From: Bacteroidota bacterium
GTDB lineage: Bacteria; Bacteroidota; Bacteroidia; Bacteroidales; FEN-979
Direction: 5' to 3'
DNA length: 64,000 bases
Assembly (NCBI GenBank): GCA_026391805.1
Contig: JAPLDJ010000016.1
Location: 62,001 to 126,000, forward strand
Shown: positions 1 to 10,078 of the stretch, in pieces
Layout of the letters: each line of letters opens with the position of its first letter
Numbering within the stretch: the stretch's first letter is position 1
The notes under the pieces: model-generated
Database searches by the model: none
The model's input: only the letters and a program-made list of their open reading frames with translations
What the model was told of the DNA's origin: nothing
Program-made: the position numbers and the translations under genes

Positions 1-1317
1 TGCGTCTTCCGATTTCCCATTTGTCCGCGAGAAGTCAGCCCCGATGGAATAGTAAACATTCTTTACAAACGATTTGCTGGATTGATTCGACGGGAAACGC
101 TGGGTAAAACGGCCGTTCACCCTCCAGGTACTGCTCGTGTTGTGAATGTTGTTCATGTAGTTGAACAAGGATGAACCGTAGCTGAAACCGCGATTGTCGT
201 TATAATGGAAGGTCCCGCCGAGTGAAACGTTTATGGTTGGTGAGAGGCGGAAGTCCAGTTTGCCGGAGGCATTAACATCATAGAATGAAGTGTTCTGCGT
301 TGTCTTTGCAAGTTCGAGATCGTTTTTTGTAATGTATTCCCCGGTCAATTCGATGCCCTGGCCATTGGCAGATAAACGAAGCGGGTTTGATTGCATGTAG
401 TCGATAACATCGTCCTTTGCCTTGTAATATTTGTTTGCGCCCGGGGCACCATCTTTCTGGTACACAAATTCACCGGCCACAAAATAACCCATGATCGGGG
501 TCTTGGATTTTGTTACCGTATCTTTCTTAGACCAGACAGGTCCTGTAAAATTCATACCAACCCTGTTGTACCCGAAGCGGTCAAGGAATTTGGAGGTCTG
601 GATGTCAACTCCTGCATTGAAGTCGCGTGAAGGGCCTTTTGTCGTTACACTGATGATACCACCCGTTGCATCACCGTAGCTTGCAGGCGTACCGCCGAGG
701 ATAACTTCGACCTGCTCAATGGCCGATTGCGGTAAAGCGTTATTCCCGATCACGCGCATACCGTCGATGTAGTAAACCGTACCCGAGGAACGCTGACCGC
801 GCATGCTGGTGATGTTACCGTTTGCATCGGTTCCTACACCCCCAACCGTTGTGGCAACGGCATCGGCTGATTTATTAGCCATCTTGGCAATATCCTCAGA
901 GGTAACTGTACCTCCGGATACTGTCTGGTCCTTTGAGATCAGCGGAACCTTGTACTCAACCACCTCGACTTCCTGCAGGTTCACCGACTGGGGCTGCAAT
1001 TCGACGTTCTGGAACTGGATCTTATCAGGAAATATCACGATCCCTTTCATGGTGAACGGGGTATATCCTACATAGGATGCCTTCAGATCAACCTTCCCGG
1101 GTGGGATCGGCTTGATCATGTAATTACCGTCAAAATCCGTTGTGGATCCCCCAACCTGAACACCCCCGGACTCAATGACAATATTTGCAAACGGAATGGG
1201 TTCGTTGGTTTTCTTATCAGTGATTTTCCCTTTAAGGGTTCCTGACCCGGTCTGTGAAAAGACTAACAAACTGCTTGTTAGAACCAATACAATAGCTAAT
1301 AGTAAATGTCTTAACAT
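1..1317 (-). CDS. TonB-dependent receptor, 5' part (SusC/CirA-like), truncated by window edge
   Basis: An open frame of 439 codons runs off the left edge, so only the N-terminal part is present. It begins with an ATG at 1317 and a signal peptide (about residues 1-22, ending VFSQ). A carboxypeptidase-regulatory-like beta domain follows (about 26-105, with the FDGNYMIKPIPPGKV pattern of such domains). Then comes a TonB plug domain (about 125-230) with the typical run SAIEQVEVILGGTPASYGDA followed by GGIISVTTKG. The start of the outer-membrane barrel follows. Such receptors import siderophores, glycans or peptides across the outer membrane using TonB energy. The substrate cannot be told without the barrel and its partners. 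No SusD is visible on this side. Confidence 0.9.
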   Translation of the reverse strand, partial: MLRHLLLAIVLVLTSSLLVFSQTGSGTLKGKITDKKTNEPIPFANIVIESGGVQVGGSTTDFDGNYMIKPIPPGKVDLKASYVGYTPFTMKGIVIFPDKIQFQNVELQPQSVNLQEVEVVEYKVPLISKDQTVSGGTVTSEDIAKMANKSADAVATTVGGVGTDANGNITSMRGQRSSGTVYYIDGMRVIGNNALPQSAIEQVEVILGGTPASYGDATGGIISVTTKGPSRDFNAGVDIQTSKFLDRFGYNRVGMNFTGPVWSKKDTVTKSKTPIMGYFVAGEFVYQKDGAPGANKYYKAKDDVIDYMQSNPLRLSANGQGIELTGEYITKNDLELAKTTQNTSFYDVNASGKLDFRLSPTINVSLGGTFHYNDNRGFSYGSSLFNYMNNIHNTSSTWRVNGRFTQRFPSNQSSKSFVKNVYYSIGADFSRTNGKSEDA

Positions 1318-1467
1318 ACCATTAATTTTATGTTAAATTATTTTCGGGCTTAAAAAGATCGTAAAGGTATAAATATTTTAAAATTAATTCCAAATGATTT
1401 CTTTCCCGGAAAGGAAATATAAAATCCTTCTAAATAGCGATCCATTCTGATGAGCGAACAACGTCCT

Positions 1468-1758
1468 TTATTTGCATTTTGTTCCGGAAGCAGGTTTTAG
1501 CGGGGTGTTTTTCGGCGTTTTCTTTTTGGATTCCTTCATCATCGCCTTGGTGTTTTTTGACTGCTGGTCCATGTGATGCTTGACGGCCTGGTCATATTCT
1601 TTCTGGGCCTTTTTTTCTTTCTTTTTCCTTTCTTTCTCAATTTTCCGTTCACTGACCGACCGTTCGGACCTGCAGGAGGTCAGACTGGCCTGGGGTAGCA
1701 GCAATGACAGCCCAAGTGCGACTGGCGGGATGACGCTCAGGAAGCTTTTTATCTTCAT
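1468..1758 (-). CDS. Small lysine-rich lipoprotein, function unknown
   Basis: A 96-residue protein with a hydrophobic N-terminus and a lipobox-like SLTSC near residue 29, so probably a lipoprotein. The remainder is extremely basic (EKERKKKEKKAQKEYDQAVKHH) and contains a helical stretch with Met/Gln/Lys (DQQSKNTKAMMKESKKK). I recognise the general look of short Bacteroidota proteins of this kind but no named family. It is divergent from the Rieske-like lipoprotein gene, with about 47 bp between the two starts, so the two may share a control region. The coding call rests on the signal-lipobox architecture. Confidence 0.65.
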   Translation of the reverse strand: MKIKSFLSVIPPVALGLSLLLPQASLTSCRSERSVSERKIEKERKKKEKKAQKEYDQAVKHHMDQQSKNTKAMMKESKKKTPKNTPLKPASGTKCK

Positions 1759-1805
1759 GAAGGTTCAAATAATCTTATTAATATTGCGTTAGCTATAAAA
1801 TTGCA

Positions 1806-2246
1806 ATGAACCTTAATATGCCCCGTTCCTTATTCCCGGTGATCATTTTCCTGATGATCATTTTCCTCCCTCAGTGTAAAAAAAATACGCCACAGAACGA
1901 GATTCCCGTTATCTCCGTCAGCATTGCCATCGATCCCAATTCAACTGAATACATCCGGCTGAACACCGTCAACGGCTGGGAATACCTTACGGGCGGCTAC
2001 CGGGGCATTATTGTTTTCAGGGCTTCCGCCAACGGGTTCATGGCTTATGAGAGGGCCTGTCCTTACGACTGGGATCAGACAACCACCCGGATCAATGTAG
2101 ATTCCTCCGGGATCACCACCGTTTGTCCGTCATGCAATTCAAAATTCATTCTTACCGACGGCTCACCCTTTTCCGGCCCTTCTCCCTATCCCATGAAACA
2201 GTACCAGACCAGCTTCAACGGAACGACACTGTTCATTTACAACTAA
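1806..2246 (+). CDS. Rieske-like-fold lipoprotein lacking the cluster histidines
   Basis: 146 residues. A membrane-anchoring signal ends in LPQC (Cys24, lipobox), followed by a small domain whose spacing resembles a Rieske [2Fe-2S] fold. Where Rieske proteins have CxH and CxxH, this one has Cys-Pro-Tyr (C85, Y87) and Cys-Pro-Ser-Cys (C107, C110), followed by GSPFSGPSPYPMKQY, which resembles the Rieske Pro loop. Both cluster histidines are therefore absent, and it may be structural or bind a different metal. An ATG at 1818 gives a tighter signal peptide (MPRSLFP). It also sits better downstream of a near-consensus -7 element at 1796-1803, so 1818 may be the true start. Confidence 0.75.
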   Translation: MNLNMPRSLFPVIIFLMIIFLPQCKKNTPQNEIPVISVSIAIDPNSTEYIRLNTVNGWEYLTGGYRGIIVFRASANGFMAYERACPYDWDQTTTRINVDSSGITTVCPSCNSKFILTDGSPFSGPSPYPMKQYQTSFNGTTLFIYN

Positions 2247-2284
2247 AGAGGGTTTGTATTTCCTGTATTTTATTTCAGATTGAT

Positions 2285-2380
2285 GGTTTACGATTGAGTT
2301 TATAAAGTTCGTAAAGTTCCTTTATGCACTCCTGCACTATTGCACCACTGCACCATGTCACCAATTAAAAATCGTAAACC
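2285..2380. repeat. ~96-bp element bounded by 11-bp inverted repeats, at a convergent gene end
   Basis: An 11-bp arm (ggtttacgatt, 2285-2295) is matched exactly by its reverse complement at 2370-2380. The interior contains repeated short words (cgtaaag, tgcac.. repeated four times). It lies between the convergent Rieske-like gene and ahcY. Size and organisation match the other inverted-repeat elements at 18007, 27126, 31827 and 42485. Confidence 0.6.
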
Positions 2381-2389
2381 GTAAATCCC

Positions 2390-3838
2390 TTAGTACCTGT
2401 AGTGCTCCGGCTTGTAAGGTCCATCTTCCGGTATTCCCAGGTACTGCGACTGATCTTCCGTCAGCTTTGTCAGTTTAACGCCCAGCTGCTCCAGGTGAAG
2501 ACGTGCAACCTCTTCATCCAGCCGTTTTGAAAGGCGGTAAACATCGATCTCATACTTATTCTGCCAGAGGTCGAGTTGGGCCAGTGTCTGGTTTGAAAAG
2601 GAGTTGCTCATGACGAAGGAGGGGTGTCCGGTGGCACAACCCAGGTTCACCAGGCGGCCTTCAGCCAGCAGGTAGATTGCTTTTCCATCGGCGAAGATGT
2701 ACTTGTCGACCTGCGGCTTGATGTTGATCTTTTTTATACCGGGCAATGCTTCCATCTGGGCCACCTGAATCTCGTTATCGAAATGCCCGATGTTGCAGAC
2801 GATGGCTTCATCCTTCATCAGGGAGAGGTGTTCTGCCGTGATCACATCTTTGTTTCCTGTAGCGGTAACCCAGATATTTCCTTCTGCAAGGGCTTCCTCA
2901 ACCGTAGTCACTTCAAATCCTTCCATGGCAGCCTGTAATGCGCAGATCGGGTCGATCTCAGTGACCATCACCCGGGCACCGTAAGCGCGCATCGATTTTG
3001 CACAGCCTTTTCCAACATCCCCGTATCCAAGGACAACCACTACTTTCCCTGCGATCATCACATCGGTGGCACGTTTGATGCCGTCGGCCAGCGATTCACG
3101 GCATCCGTAAAGGTTATCAAATTTCGATTTCGTAACGGAATCGTTGACATTGATGGCCGGGACAAGGAGTGCTCCCTGTTCCTTCATCTGGTAAAGGCGA
3201 TGGACGCCGGTTGTTGTTTCTTCGGAAACGCCTTTCCAGTCCTTTACAATCGTATGCCATTTGGTTTTATCTTCAACGAAAATGGCCTGGAGAAGGTCAA
3301 GAACGGCCTTTTCTTCCAGGTTTCCGGGAACAACTTTCAGCAACGAAGGATCTTTCTCTATGGCATATCCTTTATGGATCAGCAGGGTGGCATCGCCGCC
3401 GTCATCCACAATGAGATTCGGTCCCTTTTGCCCGGGGAAAGTCAGTGCCTGGTTGGTGCACCACCAGTATTCTTCAAGGGATTCACCCTTCCATGCAAAT
3501 ACCGGGATCCCTTTTACGGCCAGTGCAGCGGCCGCATGATCCTGGGTGGAGAAAATATTACAGCTGGCCCAGCGGACATCGGCCCCAAGCTCCATGAGGG
3601 TTTCGATCAGCACCGCCGTCTGGATCGTCATGTGAAGAGAACCGCTGATGCGGGCTCCTTTCAATGGCTTTTCAGCGGCAAATTTTTTCCGTATGGACAT
3701 CAGCCCCGGCATCTCTTTTTCAGCCGTATCAATCTCTTTTCTCCCCCATTCGGCGAGCGAAAGATCGGCCACCTTATATTTCAGTTCTGCATCTGCAATC
3801 ATCTTTTCCATTTTATCTCTTTTATCTCTGTTTGTCAT
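2390..3838 (-). CDS. ahcY: Adenosylhomocysteinase (S-adenosyl-L-homocysteine hydrolase)
   Basis: Cytosolic NAD-dependent enzyme splitting S-adenosylhomocysteine into homocysteine and adenosine. It supplies the homocysteine that the neighbouring MetH re-methylates. The 482-residue product is full length. It has the substrate-domain motif [16 protein letters not shown], the conserved [13 protein letters not shown], the dinucleotide-binding [10 protein letters not shown] and the family's terminal [10 protein letters not shown]. The start could be the first ATG or the internal ATGs at 3811 or 3802; the protein proper begins near [16 protein letters not shown]. It is transcribed divergently from the PPTase-metH operon, with its own -7 element at 3860-3853. 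No SAH riboswitch fits in the 82-bp intergenic gap. Confidence 0.97.
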   Translation of the reverse strand: MTNRDKRDKMEKMIADAELKYKVADLSLAEWGRKEIDTAEKEMPGLMSIRKKFAAEKPLKGARISGSLHMTIQTAVLIETLMELGADVRWASCNIFSTQDHAAAALAVKGIPVFAWKGESLEEYWWCTNQALTFPGQKGPNLIVDDGGDATLLIHKGYAIEKDPSLLKVVPGNLEEKAVLDLLQAIFVEDKTKWHTIVKDWKGVSEETTTGVHRLYQMKEQGALLVPAINVNDSVTKSKFDNLYGCRESLADGIKRATDVMIAGKVVVVLGYGDVGKGCAKSMRAYGARVMVTEIDPICALQAAMEGFEVTTVEEALAEGNIWVTATGNKDVITAEHLSLMKDEAIVCNIGHFDNEIQVAQMEALPGIKKINIKPQVDKYIFADGKAIYLLAEGRLVNLGCATGHPSFVMSNSFSNQTLAQLDLWQNKYEIDVYRLSKRLDEEVARLHLEQLGVKLTKLTEDQSQYLGIPEDGPYKPEHYRY

Positions 3839-3852
3839 TTGTTTCAGGGGTG

Positions 3853-3860
3853 CAAAAGTA
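3853..3860 (-). promoter_or_regulatory. Putative -7 promoter element of ahcY
   Basis: Read on the minus strand this is TACTTTTG, an exact match to the Bacteroidota -7 consensus TAnnTTTG, 14 bp before the ahcY start. It would give a very short leader. Confidence 0.5.
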
Positions 3861-3880
3861 ATGATTTTCTATTTATATTG

Positions 3881-3888
3881 TATTTTTG
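3881..3888 (+). promoter_or_regulatory. Putative -7 promoter element of the PPTase-metH-metF operon
   Basis: TATTTTTG, an exact TAnnTTTG match, lies 33 bp upstream of the PPTase ATG at 3921. It is back to back with the ahcY promoter. No clear -33 TTTG was identified. Confidence 0.5.
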
Positions 3889-3920
3889 CCGGCCATTATT
3901 GAACAGAACAACGCTGCCCG

Positions 3921-4571
3921 ATGTCGCTTTTGAAAATAGAACCGATCAACGAATCTACCCAACTGGGGATCTGGAAAATTGAAGAGCCGGCGGATGAACT
4001 GCGTTCCAGGGCCTGCCTCACGCCTGAAGAAGCAGACCTGTTCATGACCTTTAAGAACGAGACCCGCAGGAAACAATGGCTCGCTTACCGGATCCTGCTG
4101 AATGAAATGCTTCCGGGAGATCATCCTGTTCTTGTTTATGATGAATTCGGGAAACCAGCCCTGAGAGAGCGTGACCTGTTTCTTTCGATCTCCCATTCGG
4201 GAGAATTTGCTGCGGTGATCATCAGCAGGACTCATCCTGTGGGGGTCGATATCGAGCGGATTGCAGACCGCATCGAGCGGATCAAAAGCAGGTTCCTGGC
4301 GCCTGAAGAAGAGCAGCAGATCGGGGAAGCCAACCGTCTCGAAAAATTATACGTGGCATGGGGAGCCAAAGAATCCCTGTACAAAATTTACGGACGACCG
4401 GAAGTTGAGTTTCAGCGCGACATCTTTATTGAACCGTTTGATTATCTTTGCAAAGGGAATGGCCGGTGCTGCGGCAGGATGAAAACTCCGGAAGGCGAAG
4501 AATCCTATACCGTTTTTTACGAGAGAATTGCCGGTTATATGTTGGTCTATGCCATGAAACAAGGACAGTGA
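3921..4571 (+). CDS. 4'-phosphopantetheinyl transferase superfamily protein (Sfp-like)
   Basis: 216 residues. Enzymes of this family move phosphopantetheine from CoA onto a serine of an acyl- or peptidyl-carrier protein. Diagnostic motifs are present: FLSISHSG (about 87-94), VGVDIE (107-112, Mg-binding acidic pair) and WGAKESLYK (147-155, the WxxKE signature). It is the first gene of an operon: its stop is one base before the metH ATG, so translation is probably coupled. No carrier protein or synthase gene is nearby, so the partner is probably the housekeeping ACP encoded elsewhere. The association with methionine synthase has no obvious biochemical rationale. Confidence 0.9.
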   Translation: MSLLKIEPINESTQLGIWKIEEPADELRSRACLTPEEADLFMTFKNETRRKQWLAYRILLNEMLPGDHPVLVYDEFGKPALRERDLFLSISHSGEFAAVIISRTHPVGVDIERIADRIERIKSRFLAPEEEQQIGEANRLEKLYVAWGAKESLYKIYGRPEVEFQRDIFIEPFDYLCKGNGRCCGRMKTPEGEESYTVFYERIAGYMLVYAMKQGQ

Positions 4572-4572
4572 G

Positions 4573-7500
4573 ATGAAGAAAGATATCCGCAATGAGATCT
4601 CCGGCCGGGTACTGGTGCTGGACGGTGCCATGGGAACCATGATCCAGCGTTATCCTTTGGATGAGGCTGCTTTCCGTGGCGAGCGGTTCCGGGATTTTTC
4701 CCATCCGCTGAAAGGCAACAATGACCTCCTCTCCCTTACACAACCTCAGATCATCCGGGAGATCCATGAAGAATACCTCGCCGCCGGCGCCGATATCATT
4801 GAAACCAATACCTTCAACAGCAACCGTATCTCCATGTCGGATTACCACATGGAAGATCTTGTTTATGAGATCAACAAAACAGCTGCAGGAATTGCTGTTG
4901 AATCGGCCGAAAAATACACATTGCTTACACCCGGAAAACCCAGGTTTGTAGCCGGGGCCATTGGTCCTACCAACAAGACCGCCTCGATGTCGCCGGATGT
5001 GAACGACCCTGCCTACCGTGCCGTTACCTTCGACGATCTTTACCAGGTCTATTCAGAGCAGGTAAACGGCCTGCTGGATGGCGGCGTTGATATGCTTCTG
5101 GTGGAGACCATTTTCGACACCCTGAATGCCAAAGCGGCCGTGATGGCCATCCTTGACATCCGGAAACAGCGGAATTCAGAAGTTCCTCTGATGATCTCCG
5201 GGACCATCACCGATGCAAGCGGACGGACGCTCAGCGGACAAACCCTGGAAGCTTTCCTGGTATCGCTTTCCCACTCCGAACTCTTTTCCATTGGGCTGAA
5301 CTGTTCATTGGGAGCAAAGGAATTACGGCCTTTCCTCGAAGAACTTTCCGAAAAAGCGCCTTTTTATGTCAGCGTCTATCCGAATGCCGGGCTGCCGAAC
5401 CAGTTTGGCCAGTACGATGAATCACCCGAACGGATGGGGGTTCATGTCCGGGATTTCCTGGAGCATGGCTTTGTCAACATCCTTGGCGGATGCTGCGGCA
5501 CAACCCCTGACCACATCCGCGTATTTGCCGAACTTGCTGCCAATGCAAGTGTCCGGAAAATCCCGCAGGGAAAACATGAACTTACCCTCAGCGGACTGGA
5601 GCCCCTGGTCGTTTTCAAGGGAAGCAATTTCATCAACATCGGCGAGCGGACCAACGTCAGCGGATCAAGGCAGTTTGCCCGGCTGATCCGGGATGAAAAA
5701 TATGAAGAGGCCCTCGTGGTCGCGCGACAGCAGGTTGAGAACGGTGCACAGGCCATCGATATCAGCACGGATGAAGCCATGCTGGATTCTGAAAAATGCA
5801 TGGTGCGATTTCTCAACATGGTTGCTTCCGATCCCGACGTGGCAAAAGTTCCCATCATGATCGATTCCTCCAAATGGTCGGTGATCGAGGCCGGACTGAA
5901 ATGTGTGCAGGGCAAGGCGATCGTGAATTCCATCAGCCTGAAGGAAGGAGAAGAAGCGTTCAGGGAACGTGCCTCCAAATTAAAAAATTACGGGGCTGCC
6001 GTGATTGTCATGGCATTCGATGAAGAAGGCCAGGCCGCGACCTATGAGAAGAAGATCAGCGTCTGCAAGCGGGCTTACGACATCCTCGTCAACGAAGTGA
6101 ATTTCCCTCCAGAAGATATCATCTTCGACCCGAATATCCTCACGGTTGCAACAGGAATGGATGAGCATAACAATTATGCCGTCGATTTTCTCAAGGCAAC
6201 TCGGTGGATCAAGGAGAACCTTCCGTTTGCCAAAGTCAGCGGAGGGATCAGCAACCTCTCCTTTTCCTTCCGTGGCAATGATGCCATCCGCGAACCCATG
6301 CATGCCGTGTTCCTCTATCATGCGATCCAGGCAGGCCTTGACATGGGCATCGTCAATGCAGGCGCACTGCCTGTATACGTTGACATTGATCCCGCCCTGC
6401 TGAAACTGATCGAGGATGTTGTGCTGAACCGGCGCAAGGATTCCACCGAACGGCTGATCATGTTTGCAGAAAACCTGTCAAGGGGCGGAAAAAAAGAGAT
6501 AGAGGAAAAGGAATGGAGAAAAGGAACCGTCCAGGAACGGCTGAAGCATGCCCTCATCAAAGGGATCCTTGATCATATTGATGAAGATGTTGAAGAGGCA
6601 CGGCAGCACTATGAACGCGGACTGCATATCATCGAAGGTCCGCTGATGGACGGGATGAATGTGGTGGGTGACCTGTTTGGTTCGGGAAAAATGTTTCTGC
6701 CTCAGGTTGTCAAGAGTGCACGCGTAATGAAGAAAGCCGTTGCATACCTGCTTCCGTTCATTGAACAGGAAAATATAGATAACCCGCTCGAGCACCGAAG
6801 CGCCGGAAAGATCCTGCTGGCTACTGTGAAAGGCGATGTTCACGACATCGGCAAGAACATCGTAGGGGTTGTGCTTGGATGCAACAATTACGAGGTGATC
6901 GATCTCGGTGTCATGGTTCCTTCGGAAAAAATACTTCAGACCGCCATTGAACAAAAGGTTGATGTGGTCGGGCTCAGCGGACTTATCACTCCTTCGCTGG
7001 AGGAGATGGTGCACGTGGCAAAAGAGATGGAACGGATGGGGCTTTCGGTACCCCTGCTCATCGGCGGAGCCACCACTTCCGAGATCCATACAGCCGTTCG
7101 CATTGATCCGCAGTATTCTTCACCGGTCATCCATGTGAAGGATGCATCCCGCAGTGCGGGGGTATTGTCGTCGCTGCTTTCGGCCGAAAACAAAAAAGCA
7201 TATGGCGAAAAGATCAAATTACAGTATAAAGACCTGCGCAAACAATATGAAACCAGCCGTTCGGTTTCCCATTACATTTCACTCAGGGAGGCGAGGGAAA
7301 ACAGGTTCAACCCTGAATTTCCGCCGGATGTGATCGTAAAGCCCACCTTTACCGGCAACAAATATTTTTATGATTTTCCGCTTGACGAGCTGAGGGAATA
7401 CATCGACTGGACCTTCTTCTTCCATGCCTGGAAGATGAACGGGAAATATCCTGCCATCCTTGAGGATCCTGTCAAAGGGACCGAGGCGAAAAAACTGTTC

Positions 7501-8247
7501 GAAGATGCCCGGCGGATGCTGGATGAGATGGTCAGTAAAAAAATGATCCTTGCCAAGGGGGCCATCGGGTTTTATCCATGCAATGCCACAGGAGAGGACA
7601 TCGAGATTTATACGGACGACAAGCGCACGGATAAACGCACCGTTTTCCATTTCCTGAGGAACCAGCAAAAGAAGGAAGCCGGCACGCCGAACCTGAGCCT
7701 GGCCGATTTCATTGCACAGGGCGACAAGGGACCGGTGGATTATATCGGCTGTTTCGCCGTTACGGCAGGACTCGGACTGGAGGAATGGGCAACCTATTAT
7801 GAAAGCCAGCTGGATGACTATTCGGCCATCCTGATCAAGATCCTTGCCGACCGGCTTGCTGAAGCATTTGCAGAGCGACTGCACCAGCTGGTACGGAAAG
7901 AGTTCTGGGGATACGATCCTGAAGAAGCCCTCGGCCTTCCTGAAATGCTTAGGGAAGGATACCGGGGCATCCGTCCTGCCCCCGGTTATCCGGCCTGCCC
8001 CGAACATTCTGAGAAGCGGATCCTTTTTGACCTTCTCGAAGCGGAGAACCATACCGGCATCCGCATGACAGAAAGTTACATGATGTACCCCGGCGCATCG
8101 GTCTGCGGATTTTATTTTGCACATCCCCAAGCGCAGTATTTTGCACTGGACAAGATCGGCAGGGACCAGGTGGCGGATTACGGGCGGAGAAAGAATATCA
8201 GCACCGAACGTGCCGAGAAGTTACTGAACACAAATCTGAACTATTAA
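4573..8247 (+). CDS. metH: Cobalamin-dependent methionine synthase, full length
   Basis: 1224 residues, close to the usual size of about 1227. It transfers the methyl group of methyl-tetrahydrofolate to homocysteine through cobalamin. Domain order is complete. Homocysteine domain (1 to about 325) with zinc ligands Cys244, Cys307 and Cys308 in the GGCCGTT motif. Pterin domain (about 345-620) with [13 protein letters not shown]12 cap and Rossmann domains (about 650-880) with GDVHDIGKN, His757 being the lower cobalt ligand. Reactivation domain (about 900-1224) with the AdoMet site [12 protein letters not shown] starting near R1134. The reactivation domain means it can be rescued by reductive methylation with AdoMet. 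No upstream cobalamin riboswitch is visible; it depends on the operon promoter at 3881. Confidence 0.98.
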   Translation: MKKDIRNEISGRVLVLDGAMGTMIQRYPLDEAAFRGERFRDFSHPLKGNNDLLSLTQPQIIREIHEEYLAAGADIIETNTFNSNRISMSDYHMEDLVYEINKTAAGIAVESAEKYTLLTPGKPRFVAGAIGPTNKTASMSPDVNDPAYRAVTFDDLYQVYSEQVNGLLDGGVDMLLVETIFDTLNAKAAVMAILDIRKQRNSEVPLMISGTITDASGRTLSGQTLEAFLVSLSHSELFSIGLNCSLGAKELRPFLEELSEKAPFYVSVYPNAGLPNQFGQYDESPERMGVHVRDFLEHGFVNILGGCCGTTPDHIRVFAELAANASVRKIPQGKHELTLSGLEPLVVFKGSNFINIGERTNVSGSRQFARLIRDEKYEEALVVARQQVENGAQAIDISTDEAMLDSEKCMVRFLNMVASDPDVAKVPIMIDSSKWSVIEAGLKCVQGKAIVNSISLKEGEEAFRERASKLKNYGAAVIVMAFDEEGQAATYEKKISVCKRAYDILVNEVNFPPEDIIFDPNILTVATGMDEHNNYAVDFLKATRWIKENLPFAKVSGGISNLSFSFRGNDAIREPMHAVFLYHAIQAGLDMGIVNAGALPVYVDIDPALLKLIEDVVLNRRKDSTERLIMFAENLSRGGKKEIEEKEWRKGTVQERLKHALIKGILDHIDEDVEEARQHYERGLHIIEGPLMDGMNVVGDLFGSGKMFLPQVVKSARVMKKAVAYLLPFIEQENIDNPLEHRSAGKILLATVKGDVHDIGKNIVGVVLGCNNYEVIDLGVMVPSEKILQTAIEQKVDVVGLSGLITPSLEEMVHVAKEMERMGLSVPLLIGGATTSEIHTAVRIDPQYSSPVIHVKDASRSAGVLSSLLSAENKKAYGEKIKLQYKDLRKQYETSRSVSHYISLREARENRFNPEFPPDVIVKPTFTGNKYFYDFPLDELREYIDWTFFFHAWKMNGKYPAILEDPVKGTEAKKLFEDARRMLDEMVSKKMILAKGAIGFYPCNATGEDIEIYTDDKRTDKRTVFHFLRNQQKKEAGTPNLSLADFIAQGDKGPVDYIGCFAVTAGLGLEEWATYYESQLDDYSAILIKILADRLAEAFAERLHQLVRKEFWGYDPEEALGLPEMLREGYRGIRPAPGYPACPEHSEKRILFDLLEAENHTGIRMTESYMMYPGASVCGFYFAHPQAQYFALDKIGRDQVADYGRRKNISTERAEKLLNTNLNY

Positions 8248-8280
8248 GCGATGAAACGAGCATGTTCGTTAAACGTTAAC

Positions 8281-8321
8281 AAGGAGGAACATCTTACATG
8301 CGAGTTCCATCCGACATATAA
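8281..8321 (+). promoter_or_regulatory. Possible translated mini-leader before metF
   Basis: In the 92-bp metH-metF gap an unusually good Shine-Dalgarno, AAGGAGG (8281-8287), precedes ATG 8298 of a seven-codon frame (MRVPSDI) ending at 8321, 18 bp before metF. Strong ribosome sites are rare in this window. The peptide is not rich in Met or any other amino acid, so classical attenuation is not supported. It may simply help to keep the mRNA translated. Confidence 0.25.
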
Positions 8322-8339
8322 AATCAAAATTATTTACGG

Positions 8340-9296
8340 ATGAAAGTAATCGAACATCTCAATAAATCCGATAAGACACTTTTTTCCTTCGAGCTTCTGC
8401 CTCCGCTCAGGGGACATAACATCGGCGGCATCTACCGTACCATTGACCCGTTGCTGGAATTCAACCCTTCCTTCATCAACATCACCTATCACCAGGAAGA
8501 GGTCGTTTACAAGAAACATGAAAACGGACTGCTGGAGAAGCGCACGGTAAGGAAACGGCCGGGCACGGTTGCCATTTCCGCCGCCATCAAATACAAATAC
8601 CCCATGGTGGATGTGGTTCCCCACCTGATCTGCGGAGGATTTTCGAAGGAAGACACCGAATATGCGCTGATCGATTTCCATTTCCTTGGCATCAATAACA
8701 TCCTTGCACTTCGCGGTGATGCTCCGAAAGCAACGCGGGTATTCGTGGCCGAAAAGGAAGGACATTCCTATGCAACAGGGTTGGTAAAGCAGATCATCGA
8801 CATGAATAAGGGGAGATACCTCGACGAGGAGATGGAAAATACAACACCCACCGATTTTTGTGTCGGTGTGGCCGGATATCCTGAAAAACACATCGAATCC
8901 CCGAACATCACCTCGGATATGACCTACCTCAAAGAGAAGATCGATGCAGGAGCGGAATACATCATCACCCAGATGTTTTACGACAATGAAAAATATTTTA
9001 CATTTGTAAAGAACTGCAGGGAAGCAGGGATCACGGTGCCGATCGTGCCGGGGCTGAAACCCATTGTTACTGCAAGGGACCTCCGCATTATTCCGCAGGT
9101 GTTCAACATTGATATCCCCGAAGACCTCGTAAGGGAAGTCAACAAATGCAAAAACAACGACGAGGTGTTTCGCGTGGGGATCGAATGGTCGATCATGCAG
9201 TCTAAAGGGCTGATACGGTACGGGGTACCGGTTCTCCATTATTTCACCATCGGGATCTCCGAGAACATCCGCCAGATCGCATCTGCTGTTTTTTAA
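8340..9296 (+). CDS. metF: Methylenetetrahydrofolate reductase
   Basis: 318 residues. It reduces 5,10-methylene-THF to 5-methyl-THF with FAD, supplying the methyl donor for MetH immediately upstream. The TIM-barrel family features are visible: FSFELLPPL near the start (catalytic Glu region), SFINITYHQEE, NNILALRGDAPK (about 120-131), and DAGAEYIITQMFYDNEKYF (about 202-220). The C-terminal IGISENIRQIA is typical of the family. It lies 92 bp after metH and 10 bp before the GGGP synthase gene on the same strand, so co-transcription is likely. With ahcY and metH it completes the activated-methyl cycle in one locus. Confidence 0.96.
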   Translation: MKVIEHLNKSDKTLFSFELLPPLRGHNIGGIYRTIDPLLEFNPSFINITYHQEEVVYKKHENGLLEKRTVRKRPGTVAISAAIKYKYPMVDVVPHLICGGFSKEDTEYALIDFHFLGINNILALRGDAPKATRVFVAEKEGHSYATGLVKQIIDMNKGRYLDEEMENTTPTDFCVGVAGYPEKHIESPNITSDMTYLKEKIDAGAEYIITQMFYDNEKYFTFVKNCREAGITVPIVPGLKPIVTARDLRIIPQVFNIDIPEDLVREVNKCKNNDEVFRVGIEWSIMQSKGLIRYGVPVLHYFTIGISENIRQIASAVF

Positions 9297-9306
9297 AAAC
9301 AATTCT

Positions 9307-10053
9307 ATGTCCGACAACGGCTTGCTGCTGAAAAGGTTTTCCGACGGGAAAAAAAAGTTTGCATCGCTCATCGATCCTGACAAATTCTCACTGCAAGAGA
9401 TCCGGGAAATAGGGAAGCTTGCGCAGGAAGCAGAAGTGGATTTTCTCTTTTACGGCGGAAGCCTTGTCATGAACGGCAATCATAAGGAATACATCGCCGT
9501 CCTGAAGGAAGCCTGTTCCGCACCTGTCATCCTTTTTCCCGGAAACCAGTTCATGATCGTAAAGGAAGCCGACGGACTGCTGCTCCTGTCGCTGATCTCC
9601 GGAAGGAATGCCGAGATGCTGATCGGCCGTCATGTGTCGGCGGCCCCATACCTCAAAACCTGTCCTTTTGAGATCCTGCCAACCGGTTACATGCTGATCG
9701 AAAGCGGCCGGCCTACAGCGGTATCCTACATGAGCGACACCGCCCCGATCCCATCCGGACAGGATGATATTGCAGTTTGCACGGCCATGGCCGGGGAACT
9801 GCTCGGACTGAAACTGATTTACATGGATGCCGGCAGCGGTGCAGATAATGCCATCCGGCCTGTGATGATCGAAAAAGTCAGGCAGAACATTACCATCCCG
9901 CTGATCATCGGCGGGGGCATCCGCACACCGGAACAGGCCAGAGCCGCTGCCGCCGCCGGCGCCGACCTGATCGTCGTGGGAAATGCCATCGAAAAAGACC
10001 GCTCCCTGGTTCAGAAGCTTTCTGCAGCTGTTCATTCCCTGAATCAAATCTGA
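9307..10053 (+). CDS. Geranylgeranylglyceryl phosphate synthase-family protein (bacterial group II)
   Basis: 248 residues with a TIM-barrel layout. Family motifs include FASLIDPDK (about 18-26), LFYGGSLVMNG (about 46-56), ILPTGYMLIESG (phosphate and G1P pocket), IYMDAGSGA (about 176-184) and IIGGGIRTPEQA (about 200-211). GGGP synthases condense sn-glycerol-1-phosphate with geranylgeranyl or heptaprenyl diphosphate. They are the first committed enzymes of archaeal ether lipids, and bacterial homologues occur in Bacteroidota. The product's fate here is unknown. It follows metF by 10 bp and ends before a strong terminator. Confidence 0.9.
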   Translation: MSDNGLLLKRFSDGKKKFASLIDPDKFSLQEIREIGKLAQEAEVDFLFYGGSLVMNGNHKEYIAVLKEACSAPVILFPGNQFMIVKEADGLLLLSLISGRNAEMLIGRHVSAAPYLKTCPFEILPTGYMLIESGRPTAVSYMSDTAPIPSGQDDIAVCTAMAGELLGLKLIYMDAGSGADNAIRPVMIEKVRQNITIPLIIGGGIRTPEQARAAAAAGADLIVVGNAIEKDRSLVQKLSAAVHSLNQI

Positions 10054-10078
10054 TACATTTTATTCTTTCTGAAACAGA

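Noticed and set aside
3839-3920. SAH or SAM riboswitch upstream of ahcY/metH
   Set aside because: The gap is too short and is occupied by two divergent promoter elements; no such fold was seen.
3200-3982. 260-codon frame on the plus strand
   Set aside because: It is antisense to ahcY, whose motifs are unambiguous; the frame is a shadow.
7279-8130. 283-codon minus-strand frame within metH
   Set aside because: Antisense shadow of the metH reactivation domain; no start signal or family features.
8248-8339. Cobalamin riboswitch before metF
   Set aside because: Too short (92 bp) and lacks the B12-box; only a mini-leader is visible.
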